From the NCBI GenBank assembly GCA_026184295.1, contig JAHCJK010000044.1, positions 1-35,675 on the forward strand: a stretch of 35,675 bases of DNA. Reading direction: 5' to 3'. The stretch is from Planctomycetota bacterium. GTDB taxonomy: Bacteria; Planctomycetota; SZUA-567; H5-PLA8. Made by a program: the position numbers and the translations under genes. Shown one piece after another: positions 14,711 to 23,437 of this stretch (the first letter of the stretch is position 1; each line of letters opens with the position of its first letter). The notes under the pieces were generated by a model. The model did no database searches, was not told the DNA's origin, and was given only the letters and a program-made list of their open reading frames with translations.

Positions 14711-16675
14711 TCAGGCCTTGCGCGTGGAAGGCACGCGCAGCGCCACCGCCGTATCCGTCACCTTTCCGCCGCCGGTCAGCACGCGGTACTCGAACGCGGA
14801 ACTCGAATCGCGCACGGCGTGGCGGTGTTCGCGCGGCTGCCCGTCCTCGTCCCACTGATGCACGATCTCGAGGCGCGGGACGCCCGACGGCGGCACCGGC
14901 ATCGCGCACGATACGGCCGCGCGAATCTCCCAGCCCGGCATGTCCGAGGTGACCCGCATATAGATGTGCGGTACCCCCTCGGTTTCATCCGTTCCGGACG
15001 CGGAAAAGGTCCCGTCGAGCGAGAAGTGGTAGCCCTGCTTGTGCACGGGCACGTCGGCCTCGCGCAGCAGCGTCCACGGGCCGTCGGGGTGCAGGGCCGC
15101 CTCCAGCTTCGCGCGCGGCCGGCGGTCGAAGTATTCCGGCGGCGGCGCGTCCGGGTCGCCTTTGACCGAAGCGATGGACGCGTAGCACCAGGCCCGCACG
15201 ATGCCGCGCGGAGAGAGCACCCGCGGCGAGATCTGAAAGACCGCCTGCCACGGCCGGTTGGGATCGGCGGGCGAGAGCCGGTTGAGCGGCTCGGGGCCGC
15301 GCGTCAGGTTCGCCGACGAGACGATGTGCTCGACGAAACTGTCCGCGCTCGTCTCCAGGTCGGCGCGCCAGACCTCGGTAAGCGTCCGGCGGCCGTGGTC
15401 GTCGAGTCCGTGGTAGCGGAAGACGCTCTCGCCCGGCGTCAGGTACGGATAGGTGTTCACCGTGTGCTGGAACCAGACCTGCGTCTCGAGCGAGGTGGCC
15501 ACGGCGGCGCCTTCCAGGTCGATGGCCAGGAGCCCGCGGTAGCGGCGGTCGAATTCGTCCGTCAGATCGGCGTGCAGGCGGCCCGCGGAGGTCACCCGCG
15601 CGACCTCGGTCCAGGTCTTGCCGTCGCCGGAAAACCGCAGCGCCGCGGCGCCGCGCCCGCCCCGGTTCGCGGCCAGGGCGATCTCCAGGTCCACGAGCAC
15701 CGCGCCGGTCTTCTTGTCCGGATCGGCCAAATCCTGCGGCGCGCCCGTGACGATCCAGGGCGAATGAATGAGAAAGACCGCGCGCCCGGGGCGGCGCGGG
15801 TCGAGCGCCGTCATGCCGGTCTCGCCCGCGCCGATGTTGCTCAGGGTCCACGCGCCCAACGAAAGGTCGCGGCTGGCCGAGGTCAGGTCGGGCTTGTACT
15901 CGAAGCAGCCGTTGAAGTACGTGCGGTGCGGCGCGAAGCGTTCGCGCTGCCCGCGCTGCGTCCATTCCTTCTCGTACTTCTTCGAATCCCGGACCCAGTG
16001 CGGCGGAAAGTGCCAGCGCCCGCCGTCCTCGCGCGCGTAGCGCGTCAGCGTCTCGCCCGGGCGCAGCAGGTAATCCATGGTATGGAACCAGTGGATGCTG
16101 CGGGGCATCTCGTCGCCGTAGCCGGGCTTGTAGCAGTGTTCGGCCGTGCCCGCGGGCGAACGGTCGGGCAGATAGTACACCGGCGCGCTGGGTTCGACGG
16201 GATCGCTGACCAGCGTGGGATCCTGGAGCAGTTCGCGCAGGCTGGCGATGGCGCGGCTGCCGTCGCGCTTGCGGTGGAAGGCCCGCAGGTCGCAGTCGAG
16301 CAGGTGCCAGGCGCCGTCGTAGTACGCCTCGCTGATCGTGTGGCCGGTCACGCCCACCATGCGCGCCGGAAGCCCGGCGGCCTCGCACGCCGCGACGAAG
16401 AAGGCCGCGACGGTGCCGCAGAGCATCGCGCCGTGGGAGTTGAGCAGTTTGAGCGGGTCGGAGACCGTGCCCAGCCCGTGGCTTACGGGGCCGAACTCCC
16501 GGTCGGCGGGCGACCAGAAGTGGTAGAAGCCCGTCACCGGATCGACGGTGTAGCGCCAGATCGCGACGGCCAGGGCCTCGTCCTTCAGGCCCTTGAAGGA
16601 CTCGTGGGCGACCAGGCGTTTGAGGCTGAACGGGTCGGGGCGCGCGGCGTTGTAGATCCAAGGTGAGGCGTGCAT
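14711..16675 (-). CDS. Transglutaminase-like domain protein, large, no signal peptide
   Basis: 654 residues. The first 130 hold a transglutaminase-like papain fold: Cys86 in 'SHGAMLCGTVAAFFVAACEAAGLPARMVG', His112 in 'TGHTISEAYYDGAWHLLDCD' and Asp127 as the triad. Such domains act as amidases or proteases, or cross-link proteins. The region 200-330 is Trp/Tyr-rich ('IHWFHTMDYLLRPGETLTRY'), and the remaining half is beta-rich, with carbohydrate-binding/exoglycosidase-like strands ('DGKTWTEVARVTSAGRL'). No signal peptide or membrane segment is visible, which is unexpected for such a composition, though an upstream start was not found. GGAG lies near 16682 before the ATG. It sits 48 bases downstream of the kinase gene on the same strand. 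Confidence 0.75.
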   Translation of the reverse strand: MHASPWIYNAARPDPFSLKRLVAHESFKGLKDEALAVAIWRYTVDPVTGFYHFWSPADREFGPVSHGLGTVSDPLKLLNSHGAMLCGTVAAFFVAACEAAGLPARMVGVTGHTISEAYYDGAWHLLDCDLRAFHRKRDGSRAIASLRELLQDPTLVSDPVEPSAPVYYLPDRSPAGTAEHCYKPGYGDEMPRSIHWFHTMDYLLRPGETLTRYAREDGGRWHFPPHWVRDSKKYEKEWTQRGQRERFAPHRTYFNGCFEYKPDLTSASRDLSLGAWTLSNIGAGETGMTALDPRRPGRAVFLIHSPWIVTGAPQDLADPDKKTGAVLVDLEIALAANRGGRGAAALRFSGDGKTWTEVARVTSAGRLHADLTDEFDRRYRGLLAIDLEGAAVATSLETQVWFQHTVNTYPYLTPGESVFRYHGLDDHGRRTLTEVWRADLETSADSFVEHIVSSANLTRGPEPLNRLSPADPNRPWQAVFQISPRVLSPRGIVRAWCYASIASVKGDPDAPPPEYFDRRPRAKLEAALHPDGPWTLLREADVPVHKQGYHFSLDGTFSASGTDETEGVPHIYMRVTSDMPGWEIRAAVSCAMPVPPSGVPRLEIVHQWDEDGQPREHRHAVRDSSSAFEYRVLTGGGKVTDTAVALRVPSTRKA

Positions 16676-16723
16676 GCGGGGCTCCGGGCCAGGAAAAAGA
16701 TCGCGGCGGCCCGGCCCGCGGCC

Positions 16724-19024
16724 TTATTCGCCGGAAGCCAGGGCGCCGGGTTCGAGCGGGACGACGACGCGCAGCGCGGTGCCCTTGCGGAGCCCCGACT
16801 TCACGTCCATGCGGCCGCCTACGAAGCCGGCGCGTTCGCGCATGTGATCCAGGCCCAGGCCGTGGCCGGGCTTGCGCTGCGCTGGGTCGGTGCTGAAGCC
16901 GCGTCCGTCGTCGCGTATTTCCAGCGTAAGCATCCCTTTGGAATGTGCAAGGCGCACGTCCACCGCGCGGGCGCGGGCGTGCTTTTCGATGTTGGTCAGC
17001 GCTTCCTGCAGGATGCGGAAGACGGCCAGTTCGGTCTCGGGCGAGATGATCCGCGGCACCTGCTTGAAGCGGAGGCGCATGGCCAGGTTGGTGCGGTTGC
17101 GGAAGTCCTCGCAGGTGCTGCGCACCGCGGCCACCATGCCCAGGTCGTCGAGCACCGTCGGGCGCAGGTTGTGCGAGATGCGCCGGACCTCCTGGATGGC
17201 CTTGTCCAGCAGCGAGGAGATCTTCTGGAGTTCCAGTTTGGCGCGCGGGGCCTGCCCGTTCAGGCGGTGGGCCGACGCGAGCGCGTTGTACTTCGCGGCG
17301 GAGATCACCTGGCTGACGCCGTCGTGGAGTTCGCGCGCGACGCGGCGGCGTTCGGCTTCCTGGGCTTCCAGCAGGCGGCGCGAGAGCCGGCGCACGGAGG
17401 CTTCGGCGCGCTTGAGTTCGCTGATGTCGCGCTGAGTGCCCCAGACGCGCACCAGGCACCCGTTTTCCACGGTGCCGACCATGTTGTTCAGGAAAAACTT
17501 CGAGCGGCCCATGCGGTCCACTTCGTGCGATTCCACGTCCACCAGGCGATGGCCTTCGCGGCGGAAGCGCTGGAACAGTTCCAGGTTGCGCGGGTCCTCG
17601 CGCGGCAGCATCTGCCCGAGCCCCAGGCCCACGATCTCGGCGGCGCGTTCGTACCCGTACATCCGCGCCATGGCGTCGTTGCATTCGGCCAGGTAGCCGT
17701 CGCGGTAGACGCGCGCGATCCAGGCGCGGTCGGAGACCCCCAGCGGCAGCGGGCGCTTGAACTCGAAGCGCCAGATCGCCTCGCTGCTCTGCGAGACGAA
17801 CGCGCGGTAGCGTTCCTCGCTCGCGCGCAGCGCCGCGTCGGCGCGCCGGCGTTCGGTCAGGTCGCGCAGGGCCACCACGCGCACCAGGCGCCCCTGGTAA
17901 TTGATCATGCGCCCGCGCGCTTCGACCGGAAAGGTCGTGCCGTCCTTGCGCAGCCCGGTGCTCTCGTACGACTTTTCCGTGCTGGAGGTGAAGTTGCGGA
18001 TCATCGCCGACCGCGCTTCCGCCGGGGCGAATTCCAGGACGTTGCGCCCCAGCACTTCGTGGTGCTTGTACCCGAACATCTGCAGCGCGGCGCGGTTGAG
18101 GTCCAGGATGATGCCCTGGTCGTGGATCACGACGCCTTCGTTCGTGCATTCGGCCAGGCGGCGGAAGCGGTCCTCGCTCTCCTGGAGTTCCTGTTCCACG
18201 CGCTTGCGCGCGGTCAGGTCCAGGAAGGTCAGCACCGCGCCCGTGGGCGGGCCCTTGCCCTCGCCTTCGATGGGGATGGCCGTGTAGAGCGCCCAGCACA
18301 TCGTCCCGTCCATGCGCAGGACGCCCAGCGTCGCGGGCGGCTGGGCCTTGCCCGTACGCAGGCAGCGCGAGACCGGCAGGTCTTCGAGCGGGCATTCGGT
18401 GCCGTTTTCGTGAAAGACGCGGTGCTTCCAGTCGTCGACGTTCGCGTAGTCCAGTTCCTGCCCGAGGAACTCCCGGGCCATCACGTTGGACAGGCGCAGC
18501 GCGCCGGTGGCATCCACCATCACGACCCCGCCCGGCACGGCGTCCACCGTGCGGCGGTAAAGCTGCTCGTTCTTCCGCAGCGCGGCCTCCGCGTTCCGCA
18601 GATCGGTCAGGTCGGTCACCGTCGCGATCATGCTGCGGACCTTGCCGCGAAGGTCTTTTTCAGGCGCGCCGTGGATCAGGATGATGCGCTTGCGGCCTTT
18701 CCGCCCGGTCAGTTCGACTTCGTACTGGTTCACGATCCCGCGCCGGCGCAGGGCGTGCTGCTTCTTGACGTGCGCGTTGTTCGCGGCGTCGAAGAAGGTC
18801 TTGTACGAGACGCCGCGAAGGTCGAACTTCGGCGCGACCTGCATCATTTCGCGCATCGCGGGGTTGGCGTACAGCGTCCGGCCCTGCAGGTCGATCTGCC
18901 AGATGCCGACGCCGCCGAGTTCGGCCAGGGCGCGGAAAGAAGGGGACTCGCAGGGCTCGAGCACCGGGTTGTGGGAGGAACGTTTCACGTCAGGCAAGGG
19001 CCCGTCTCCAGGAAACAAACGCAT
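16724..19024 (-). CDS. Soluble sensor histidine kinase with four PAS domains (NarL-partner type)
   Basis: About 766 residues, no membrane segments. Four PAS domains run at about 25-140, 155-275, 283-395 and 402-538 (e.g. 'IWQIDLQGRTLYANPAMREMM', 'GVVIHDQGIILDLNRAALQMFGY'), several followed by PAC-type ends ('VTDLTDLRNAEAAL', 'LRDLTERRRADAAL'). Then a HisKA_3 domain with His567 in 'RRVARELHDGVSQ', and an ATPase domain with 'ILQEALTNIEKHARA' (N box), 'IRDDGRGF' and 'GHGLGLDHMRERA' (G boxes). This is the kinase class that pairs with NarL/FixJ-type regulators and senses cytosolic signals such as redox, gas or small molecules. No response regulator is encoded nearby. The start is uncertain: ATG at 19024 has AAGG five bases upstream; a GTG at 19054 would add ten residues. 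Confidence 0.92.
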   Translation of the reverse strand: MRLFPGDGPLPDVKRSSHNPVLEPCESPSFRALAELGGVGIWQIDLQGRTLYANPAMREMMQVAPKFDLRGVSYKTFFDAANNAHVKKQHALRRRGIVNQYEVELTGRKGRKRIILIHGAPEKDLRGKVRSMIATVTDLTDLRNAEAALRKNEQLYRRTVDAVPGGVVMVDATGALRLSNVMAREFLGQELDYANVDDWKHRVFHENGTECPLEDLPVSRCLRTGKAQPPATLGVLRMDGTMCWALYTAIPIEGEGKGPPTGAVLTFLDLTARKRVEQELQESEDRFRRLAECTNEGVVIHDQGIILDLNRAALQMFGYKHHEVLGRNVLEFAPAEARSAMIRNFTSSTEKSYESTGLRKDGTTFPVEARGRMINYQGRLVRVVALRDLTERRRADAALRASEERYRAFVSQSSEAIWRFEFKRPLPLGVSDRAWIARVYRDGYLAECNDAMARMYGYERAAEIVGLGLGQMLPREDPRNLELFQRFRREGHRLVDVESHEVDRMGRSKFFLNNMVGTVENGCLVRVWGTQRDISELKRAEASVRRLSRRLLEAQEAERRRVARELHDGVSQVISAAKYNALASAHRLNGQAPRAKLELQKISSLLDKAIQEVRRISHNLRPTVLDDLGMVAAVRSTCEDFRNRTNLAMRLRFKQVPRIISPETELAVFRILQEALTNIEKHARARAVDVRLAHSKGMLTLEIRDDGRGFSTDPAQRKPGHGLGLDHMRERAGFVGGRMDVKSGLRKGTALRVVVPLEPGALASGE

Positions 19025-19180
19025 ATGCGCCTTGTTTCGTGAACCTCGTTTCACTACGCCATATCCTGCGGGAAGCGTTGCAATTTACTCAAGTTAGCCC
19101 TTTCAGCCGCCGCGTAGCATGGTATACGCATCTAGCGATATATGAAGTCGAGTTTCGCGCGCGTTGGAGTATTTTCTCCT

Positions 19181-19846
19181 ATGAACGCTTCGGTGCTTTC
19201 GCTTCGCGGCTGGATTTTTGGACTCGTGGCGATGATGGCCTGCCTCGCCATGGGCGCGCTGGTGGCGCTCTCCTTCGACAACCTGGACAAGAAAGCCCCC
19301 TCCATCCTCTGGGCGCTGGCCGTCTGCGCGGTGCCCTCGGGCTTGGCCGGCGTGCTGCTCGCGCGGCAGATGGGCTCGCGGTACGAACGCCCCGCCGACG
19401 AAGACCCGCTTACCGGCTTGCAGGGCGAAGCGCGCATGCGCGAAGCCCTGGCCGCCGAACACCAGCGCGCGCGCCGCATCGGCAAACAGGTGGGCGTGGT
19501 GGTGGCCGAGATCGACCAGCAGGGGCGCATGAGCGTCCCGCATTACCTCGCCTGGCGTTCGCTGGCGAAGACCTTGAAGTCGAGCGTGCGCCTGTACGAT
19601 GCAACCTATGTGCTCAGCCCCGGGCGCTTCGCAATTCTGCTAAGCGGAACGACGGCGCAGGGCGGCGAGGCCGTGATTGCACGCGTGCGTAACGCGGTCG
19701 TCCAGCAACACGACCTGAAGGACGTGCAGATTCGGTACGGTCAGGCGATCTCCGATCCCGCCGACGAGGGCGTGGACCCCGCCGCGGTCCTGGAAAGGGC
19801 CATCGAAGACGCCCAAAAGGCCGAAGCGCACGCGGGCGTTCGCTAA
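19181..19846 (+). CDS. Two-helix membrane protein with degenerate GGDEF domain
   Basis: 221 residues. Two hydrophobic segments, about 11-33 and 42-62, anchor it in the membrane with a short loop between. After 'DEDPLTGLQGEARMREAL', the usual entry to a GGDEF domain, the fold continues ('VGVVVAEIDQ..', 'LAKTLKSSVRLYDATYVLSPGRFAILL'). Where the active-site motif GG(D/E)EF should be, the sequence reads 'SPGRF', and the metal-binding Asp positions are weak, so it should not make c-di-GMP; it may bind nucleotide or serve as a scaffold. The start at 19181 has GGAG 11 bases before it; an ATG at 19142 has no ribosome site. It diverges from the PAS kinase, sharing a 156-base control region. Confidence 0.8.
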   Translation: MNASVLSLRGWIFGLVAMMACLAMGALVALSFDNLDKKAPSILWALAVCAVPSGLAGVLLARQMGSRYERPADEDPLTGLQGEARMREALAAEHQRARRIGKQVGVVVAEIDQQGRMSVPHYLAWRSLAKTLKSSVRLYDATYVLSPGRFAILLSGTTAQGGEAVIARVRNAVVQQHDLKDVQIRYGQAISDPADEGVDPAAVLERAIEDAQKAEAHAGVR

Positions 19847-19982
19847 GACGGCGGTACTTTTACGCAGGGTTCCGATAACCCCATTCCGTTTTGCCAAGTT
19901 GGGAGTATTATTAAAAGAGTCTGCAAGCCGGACCGGAGAAGCACGTTGTGAAGACAGCAGGGCAGGCTATTTCGCCATCTAA

Positions 19983-20006
19983 CTCAAGGTGCGTTATGCA
20001 CTTGAG
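19983..20006 (+). other. Hairpin in the leader of the sigma-factor gene
   Basis: CTCAAGGTGC-GTTAT-GCACTTGAG forms a nine-pair stem with one bulged G and a five-base loop, followed by a partly T-rich stretch ('ATAGTTTT'). It could end the GGDEF transcript or lie in the 5' leader of the sigma gene. The 228-base gap 19847-20075 holds no gene; TATTAT at 19906-19911 is a possible -10 without a good -35. Confidence 0.4.
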
Positions 20007-20075
20007 CATCATAGTTTTGTTGAACCTTCCTCTTTTCGCCACCGTTTACAAGCACGTGGGTTCGGGGTCCCACCG

Positions 20076-20684
20076 ATGAAGACCGACCCCGAGCTGATGC
20101 GCGAGTTTCGTGACGGTGACGAGACCGCCTTTGACAAGCTTGTAAAGCGGCACCAGGTAGGCCTGCTGAACTTTTTCTACCGCTTGGTGTGGGATCATTC
20201 GCTTGCCGAAGACCTGACGCAAGAGGTCTTCATGCGGTTGTACACGCACAAGAACGAATACGAACCCCAGGCGAAGTTCACGACCTATCTGTACCGGATC
20301 GGGCGCAACTGCTGGATCGATTATCTGCGGCGGACGAAGTCGGAACGCAAGAACGTCTCGCTCGACGCGGAAACCCCCGGCGGAAGCGCGCTGGCCGAGA
20401 CGGTTCCGCTGCGGACGGAAGACCCGCAGGAGACGGCCCGCAAGGAGGAACTCGCCGATACGCTGGTCGAAGCGATCGACGAACTGCCCGAGGACCACAA
20501 ACTGGTCTTCATCCTCAGCGAAGTGCAGGGCATGAAGTACCACGAGATTGGCGAGACGCTGGGCATTCCGGTCGGGACGGTGAAGAGCCGGATGTTCCAC
20601 GCGGTGAAGCGCCTGAAGGACAGTCTGGCGCGTTCGATGAAGGGCGCCACCGGCCCCTGGAAGGCCGAAGGCGAAACCACCTGA
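20076..20684 (+). CDS. RNA polymerase sigma factor, ECF (RpoE-like) family
   Basis: 202 residues. Region 2 is complete: 'DPELMREFRDGDETAFDKLVKRH', 'SLAEDLTQEVFMRLYTHKNEY', 'FTTYLYRIGRNCWIDYLRR'. Region 4 follows a Glu-rich linker: 'IDELPEDHKLVFILSEVQGMKYHEIGETLGIPVGTVKSRMFHAVKRLK', with a typical DNA-binding helix-turn-helix. ECF sigmas direct RNA polymerase to stress or envelope genes and are held by an anti-sigma factor, here the zinc-finger membrane protein 31 bases downstream. I chose the ATG at 20076 because it begins the conserved domain ('MKTDPEL'); the frame is open to 19989 but the extra 29 residues look non-coding. The ribosome site is weak. Confidence 0.93.
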   Translation: MKTDPELMREFRDGDETAFDKLVKRHQVGLLNFFYRLVWDHSLAEDLTQEVFMRLYTHKNEYEPQAKFTTYLYRIGRNCWIDYLRRTKSERKNVSLDAETPGGSALAETVPLRTEDPQETARKEELADTLVEAIDELPEDHKLVFILSEVQGMKYHEIGETLGIPVGTVKSRMFHAVKRLKDSLARSMKGATGPWKAEGETT

Positions 20685-20715
20685 CGGGCGGCGGACAACG
20701 CCCGGGAAGACGACG

Positions 20716-21741
20716 ATGGCCTGCGAAGAAAAGATTCAGGAAGATCTGGTCGCGCTGATCCAGCACGAACTCTCTTCCGATCGCGAAGCGGCCGTCCACA
20801 AGCACCTGGAAGGCTGCGCGTCCTGCCGCGACGAGTACGAGCAGTTCCGCTCGGTCTTCAAGGCCGCCAAGCGCATCAACCTGGTCGAACCGTCCGCGGT
20901 CTTCCGCAAGAACCTTGAACGCCGCATCAGCGAAGCGATCGAGCACAGCAAGCGCAGCCAGTTGCAGAAGCGCCCCGGTTCCACCGGCGTGCGCCTGCCC
21001 AACGTCGCGCCCACGGTCGAGAACACCTCTTCCACCAAGCGCATCGCGCCGGTGGCCCCGCCCGAATCGGCGGCCACGCGCGTGACCGCGCGGCTGAATT
21101 CGACGCGCCGGCCCGAACCGCGCGGCCCCTGGCTGCGCTACGTGGCCTTTGCCGCCGCCTGCGTGGTGCTGGCGCTGACGGCCTCGCACTTCGTCTTCTT
21201 CCCCAAGGGCGGGGACAACAGCGACCCGGCCGAACAGATGCGCATCGCGGCCGAGAAGCGCTGGAACGAGCGCCGCGCCGGGCAGAACTGGGAGAAGATC
21301 CTGGCCGAGAACGCGGTGCCGATGCCCGACGACATGGCGCTGACCGAAGCGGTGTACGTCCTGCCGCACTCGGTGCCGTCCTTCCACGAAAAGTGCGTCG
21401 TCGCGTACACGCAGGCCGACCGCGAACGCCTGGAAGCCAACGCCAAGAAGCCCGCGCAGCGCGAAGAGATCCGCAAGCTGTTCGACGGCGCGGTGAAGGT
21501 GAACGTCGAGGGCGGCAAGCTGGCCGTGACGCCCGACATGGTCACCCGCTACCTGGGCGGTTCGAACAACCGCGTGGTGATCCTGAAGCTGAACGGACGC
21601 ATGGAAATCTGGTCCGCGAGCGCCTTCGAACGCTACCGCAACGCCACGCCGGTGCTGGAAACGGTTCCGGCCGCTGCGCCTTCCGAATCGGGCGTGCCGA
21701 CCGAGTCCGACGCGCACGGCGCGACGCGCCCCGCGGCGTAG
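20716..21741 (+). CDS. Zinc-finger anti-sigma factor with MraZ-like C-terminal domain
   Basis: 341 residues. Residues 1-75 are a zf-HC2/ZAS anti-sigma domain with the zinc motif His30-x3-Cys34-x2-Cys37 ('HLEGCASC'); this part should hold the sigma factor encoded 31 bases upstream. A Pro/Ser-rich linker leads to one membrane helix, about 140-162 ('YVAFAAACVVLALTASHFVFF'). The rest should lie outside the cytoplasm. Residues about 225-309 look like MraZ (SpoVT/AbrB-type barrel): 'YTQADRERLEANAKK', 'REEIRKLFDGAVKVNVEGGKLAVTPDMVTRYLGG', 'VVILKLNGRMEIWSASAFERY', matching the MraZ order of an E-x-W-x-R-L helix, a '.f..gA..v..d..gR..iP..l..y' strand-helix and an 'r.EiW....wE.y' end. The MraZ match is by eye. 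Confidence 0.85.
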   Translation: MACEEKIQEDLVALIQHELSSDREAAVHKHLEGCASCRDEYEQFRSVFKAAKRINLVEPSAVFRKNLERRISEAIEHSKRSQLQKRPGSTGVRLPNVAPTVENTSSTKRIAPVAPPESAATRVTARLNSTRRPEPRGPWLRYVAFAAACVVLALTASHFVFFPKGGDNSDPAEQMRIAAEKRWNERRAGQNWEKILAENAVPMPDDMALTEAVYVLPHSVPSFHEKCVVAYTQADRERLEANAKKPAQREEIRKLFDGAVKVNVEGGKLAVTPDMVTRYLGGSNNRVVILKLNGRMEIWSASAFERYRNATPVLETVPAAAPSESGVPTESDAHGATRPAA

Positions 21742-21786
21742 TCCTTCGCTTCCAACCTTCTTAACGATTCCGAATACGTCCGGCGG

Positions 21787-22806
21787 TTACTCGTCTTCGA
21801 GGCCGCCGGATTTCTTTTCGGGCTTGGGGGCGTCGGGCGTCTTGGGATCGGCGCCGGCCATGGCAGTCTTCTCTTCGCCGCCGATCTCAAGGTCGATCTT
21901 GCCGCTCGCGCTGCGCTTGTCCGAACCCGTGACCGTCAGTTGCAGCGTGTAGTGCCCGGCCTTGGCGGGCTTGCCGGTCAGGTTACCGTCCTCGGCCAGC
22001 GCCAGGCCTTCGGGCAGGCCGGTCGCCTTCCAGGCATACGGCGCGATGCCGCCCTTGGCGAGCAGGCGGGCCTTGTAGTCCGCGCCCACGTTCCCCTTGT
22101 TCAGGCTCTGCGTCAGAATCTCGGTCTTGAACTGCGGCATCGTGCCGAGCGGCTTGAGCGCCGTGAGCGGCATCATGTCGGGGTTCTTGGGGGGCGCGGA
22201 GGCGTAATAGAGGAGCAGTTTGGGCTTGGTGCCGTTCTCGCGCGAGGTGACGTGGATGTTCATGTCGCTGGCGTCTTCGAGGGTCAGGATCAGGCCGTAG
22301 TTGGGAACGCGCTTGGCCTGCCACATCTGCACCAGCGGGGTGACGTCGATGTCGATCGCCTTCCCTTCCCCGCCGTCTTTCGCGGTGATCTTGCGCGCGC
22401 AGATGGCCGCGGGGTCGAAGTCGCCGCCCTGGTTGATCCACTTGTCGGCCTCGACGGAGTCGGTCCAGGACGAGAAGAGTTCCGCGAAGGGCCGCACCAG
22501 GCGGTGCACGCGGATGTACTGGTCCTTGCTGTTCGGCCAGCACTTGTCGGTGGTGAGGCGCAGCACGGCGCCGGCGCAGGGCTTCGCGGCCTGGTCCTTG
22601 AACTCGAAGAGCATGCAGACGCGGTGTTTTTCCTGCCCGCCCATCAGGCGCATGGTGGGGCGTTCGCCGTCGACCTTGTGCGGCTGGCCGGGCTCGGTGG
22701 AACTGATCGTCTTGTCCTGCACGGGCGCCACTTCGAGGGGCTCCTCGGCCCGCGCCAGCGCACTCGCGAGACACACCCACGCCACCACCGCGCACGTCCG
22801 CATCAT
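21787..22806 (-). CDS. Secreted DNRLRE-domain protein with Ig-like (He_PIG) module
   Basis: 339 residues. A signal peptide covers about 1-20 ('VVAWVCLASALARA'). Residues 25-205 fit the DNRLRE domain, a beta-sandwich often attached to secreted enzymes and surface proteins: 'RVCMLFEFKDQA.KPCAGAVLRLTTD', 'IDIDVTPLVQMWQAKRVPNYGLILTLED', 'TKPKLLLYY'. Residues about 245-310 are a putative Ig domain of the He_PIG type: 'GGIAPYAWKATGLPEGLALAEDGNLTGKPAKAGHYTLQLTV'. The end is Lys/Pro-rich and disordered. No catalytic domain is present, so it is probably a structural or adhesive extracellular protein. AAGGAGA at 22814-22820 supports the start at 22806. It converges with the anti-sigma gene, 45 bases apart. 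Confidence 0.85.
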   Translation of the reverse strand: MMRTCAVVAWVCLASALARAEEPLEVAPVQDKTISSTEPGQPHKVDGERPTMRLMGGQEKHRVCMLFEFKDQAAKPCAGAVLRLTTDKCWPNSKDQYIRVHRLVRPFAELFSSWTDSVEADKWINQGGDFDPAAICARKITAKDGGEGKAIDIDVTPLVQMWQAKRVPNYGLILTLEDASDMNIHVTSRENGTKPKLLLYYASAPPKNPDMMPLTALKPLGTMPQFKTEILTQSLNKGNVGADYKARLLAKGGIAPYAWKATGLPEGLALAEDGNLTGKPAKAGHYTLQLTVTGSDKRSASGKIDLEIGGEEKTAMAGADPKTPDAPKPEKKSGGLEDE

Positions 22807-22988
22807 CCTGCCGTCTCCTTGCCGAATCGCCGAACCTCCGCCGCAATAATAGACTCGATTTCCCTACGCATTAATGCCCATACGCATAGGAAGGCAACGC
22901 GAATTTGCCAAAATGACGAAAGAGAAATAAAGCATGCAAGCTGCGGTCTATACGACTAGGCAGCGCGCGGACTTCTTCCGGGATTCAC

Positions 22989-23108
22989 CGGTTGCCCGGG
23001 CACCGTGCTTCCCATGCAGGGAAGCGCGCCGATGCCGCTCATACCCAGGGTAGCGTGCTACGCACGCAACCCTGGGCTTTCACCTGCTACCCCTTCGGGG
23101 TAGGGGCG
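22989..23108 (+). repeat. Four-hairpin element, copy 1
   Basis: A 120-bp unit that contains four hairpins in a row: 22989-23005 (CGGTTGCCCGGGCACCG, one bulge), 23007-23025 (GCTTCCC-ATGCA-GGGAAGC), 23044-23076 (CCCAGGGT/ACCCTGGG outer stem, A/A mismatch, GCGTGC/GCACGC inner stem, loop TAC) and 23087-23103 (CTACCCC-TTC-GGGGTAG). Identical to copy 2 except at two positions. It may be a structured RNA, a REP-like DNA element or a mobile remnant; nothing here shows transcription. Confidence 0.85.
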
Positions 23109-23189
23109 CGCGAGGGCACGGGTACCTGGGATGCGCGGTGGGTTCATTTCTATGCGTGCATGCGTGCGGGCGGGGGGCTTTCACGGTCT

Positions 23190-23437
23190 GCGAGCGCGTG
23201 GGCTGGCTGCTCCGCTTGCCGGGGCACAACACTTCGCTTCGTGATGTGGCACCCCCGGAACAGCTCGAATCTACAAGCACCGAAGGCCTCATGGCGGGGC
23301 TTGGGCTCTGCTTCGCTCCACTGCTGCGCGTGGGCGGGCTGCTCCGCGTCCCGAGGCACAACACTTCGCTTCGCTCGTGATGTGGCACCCCTGGAACGGC
23401 TCTAATCTACAAGCACCGGGGCCTCATGGCGGAGCGG
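23190..23437 (+). repeat. Tandem ~132-bp repeat array A (two copies)
   Basis: Two neighbouring copies of a unit whose landmark CACAACACTTCG occurs at 23225 and 23357, 132 bases apart. Each unit also carries GTGATGTGGCACCC, which can fold back imperfectly on CACAACAC, then an 'AATCTACAAGCACC' segment and a GCTGCTCCGC segment. The second copy is cut short near 23437. Confidence 0.8.

Noticed and set aside
20716..21741. A separate mraZ gene inside the anti-sigma gene
   Set aside because: The MraZ-like part is in the same frame with no stop or ribosome site before it, so it is treated as one protein.
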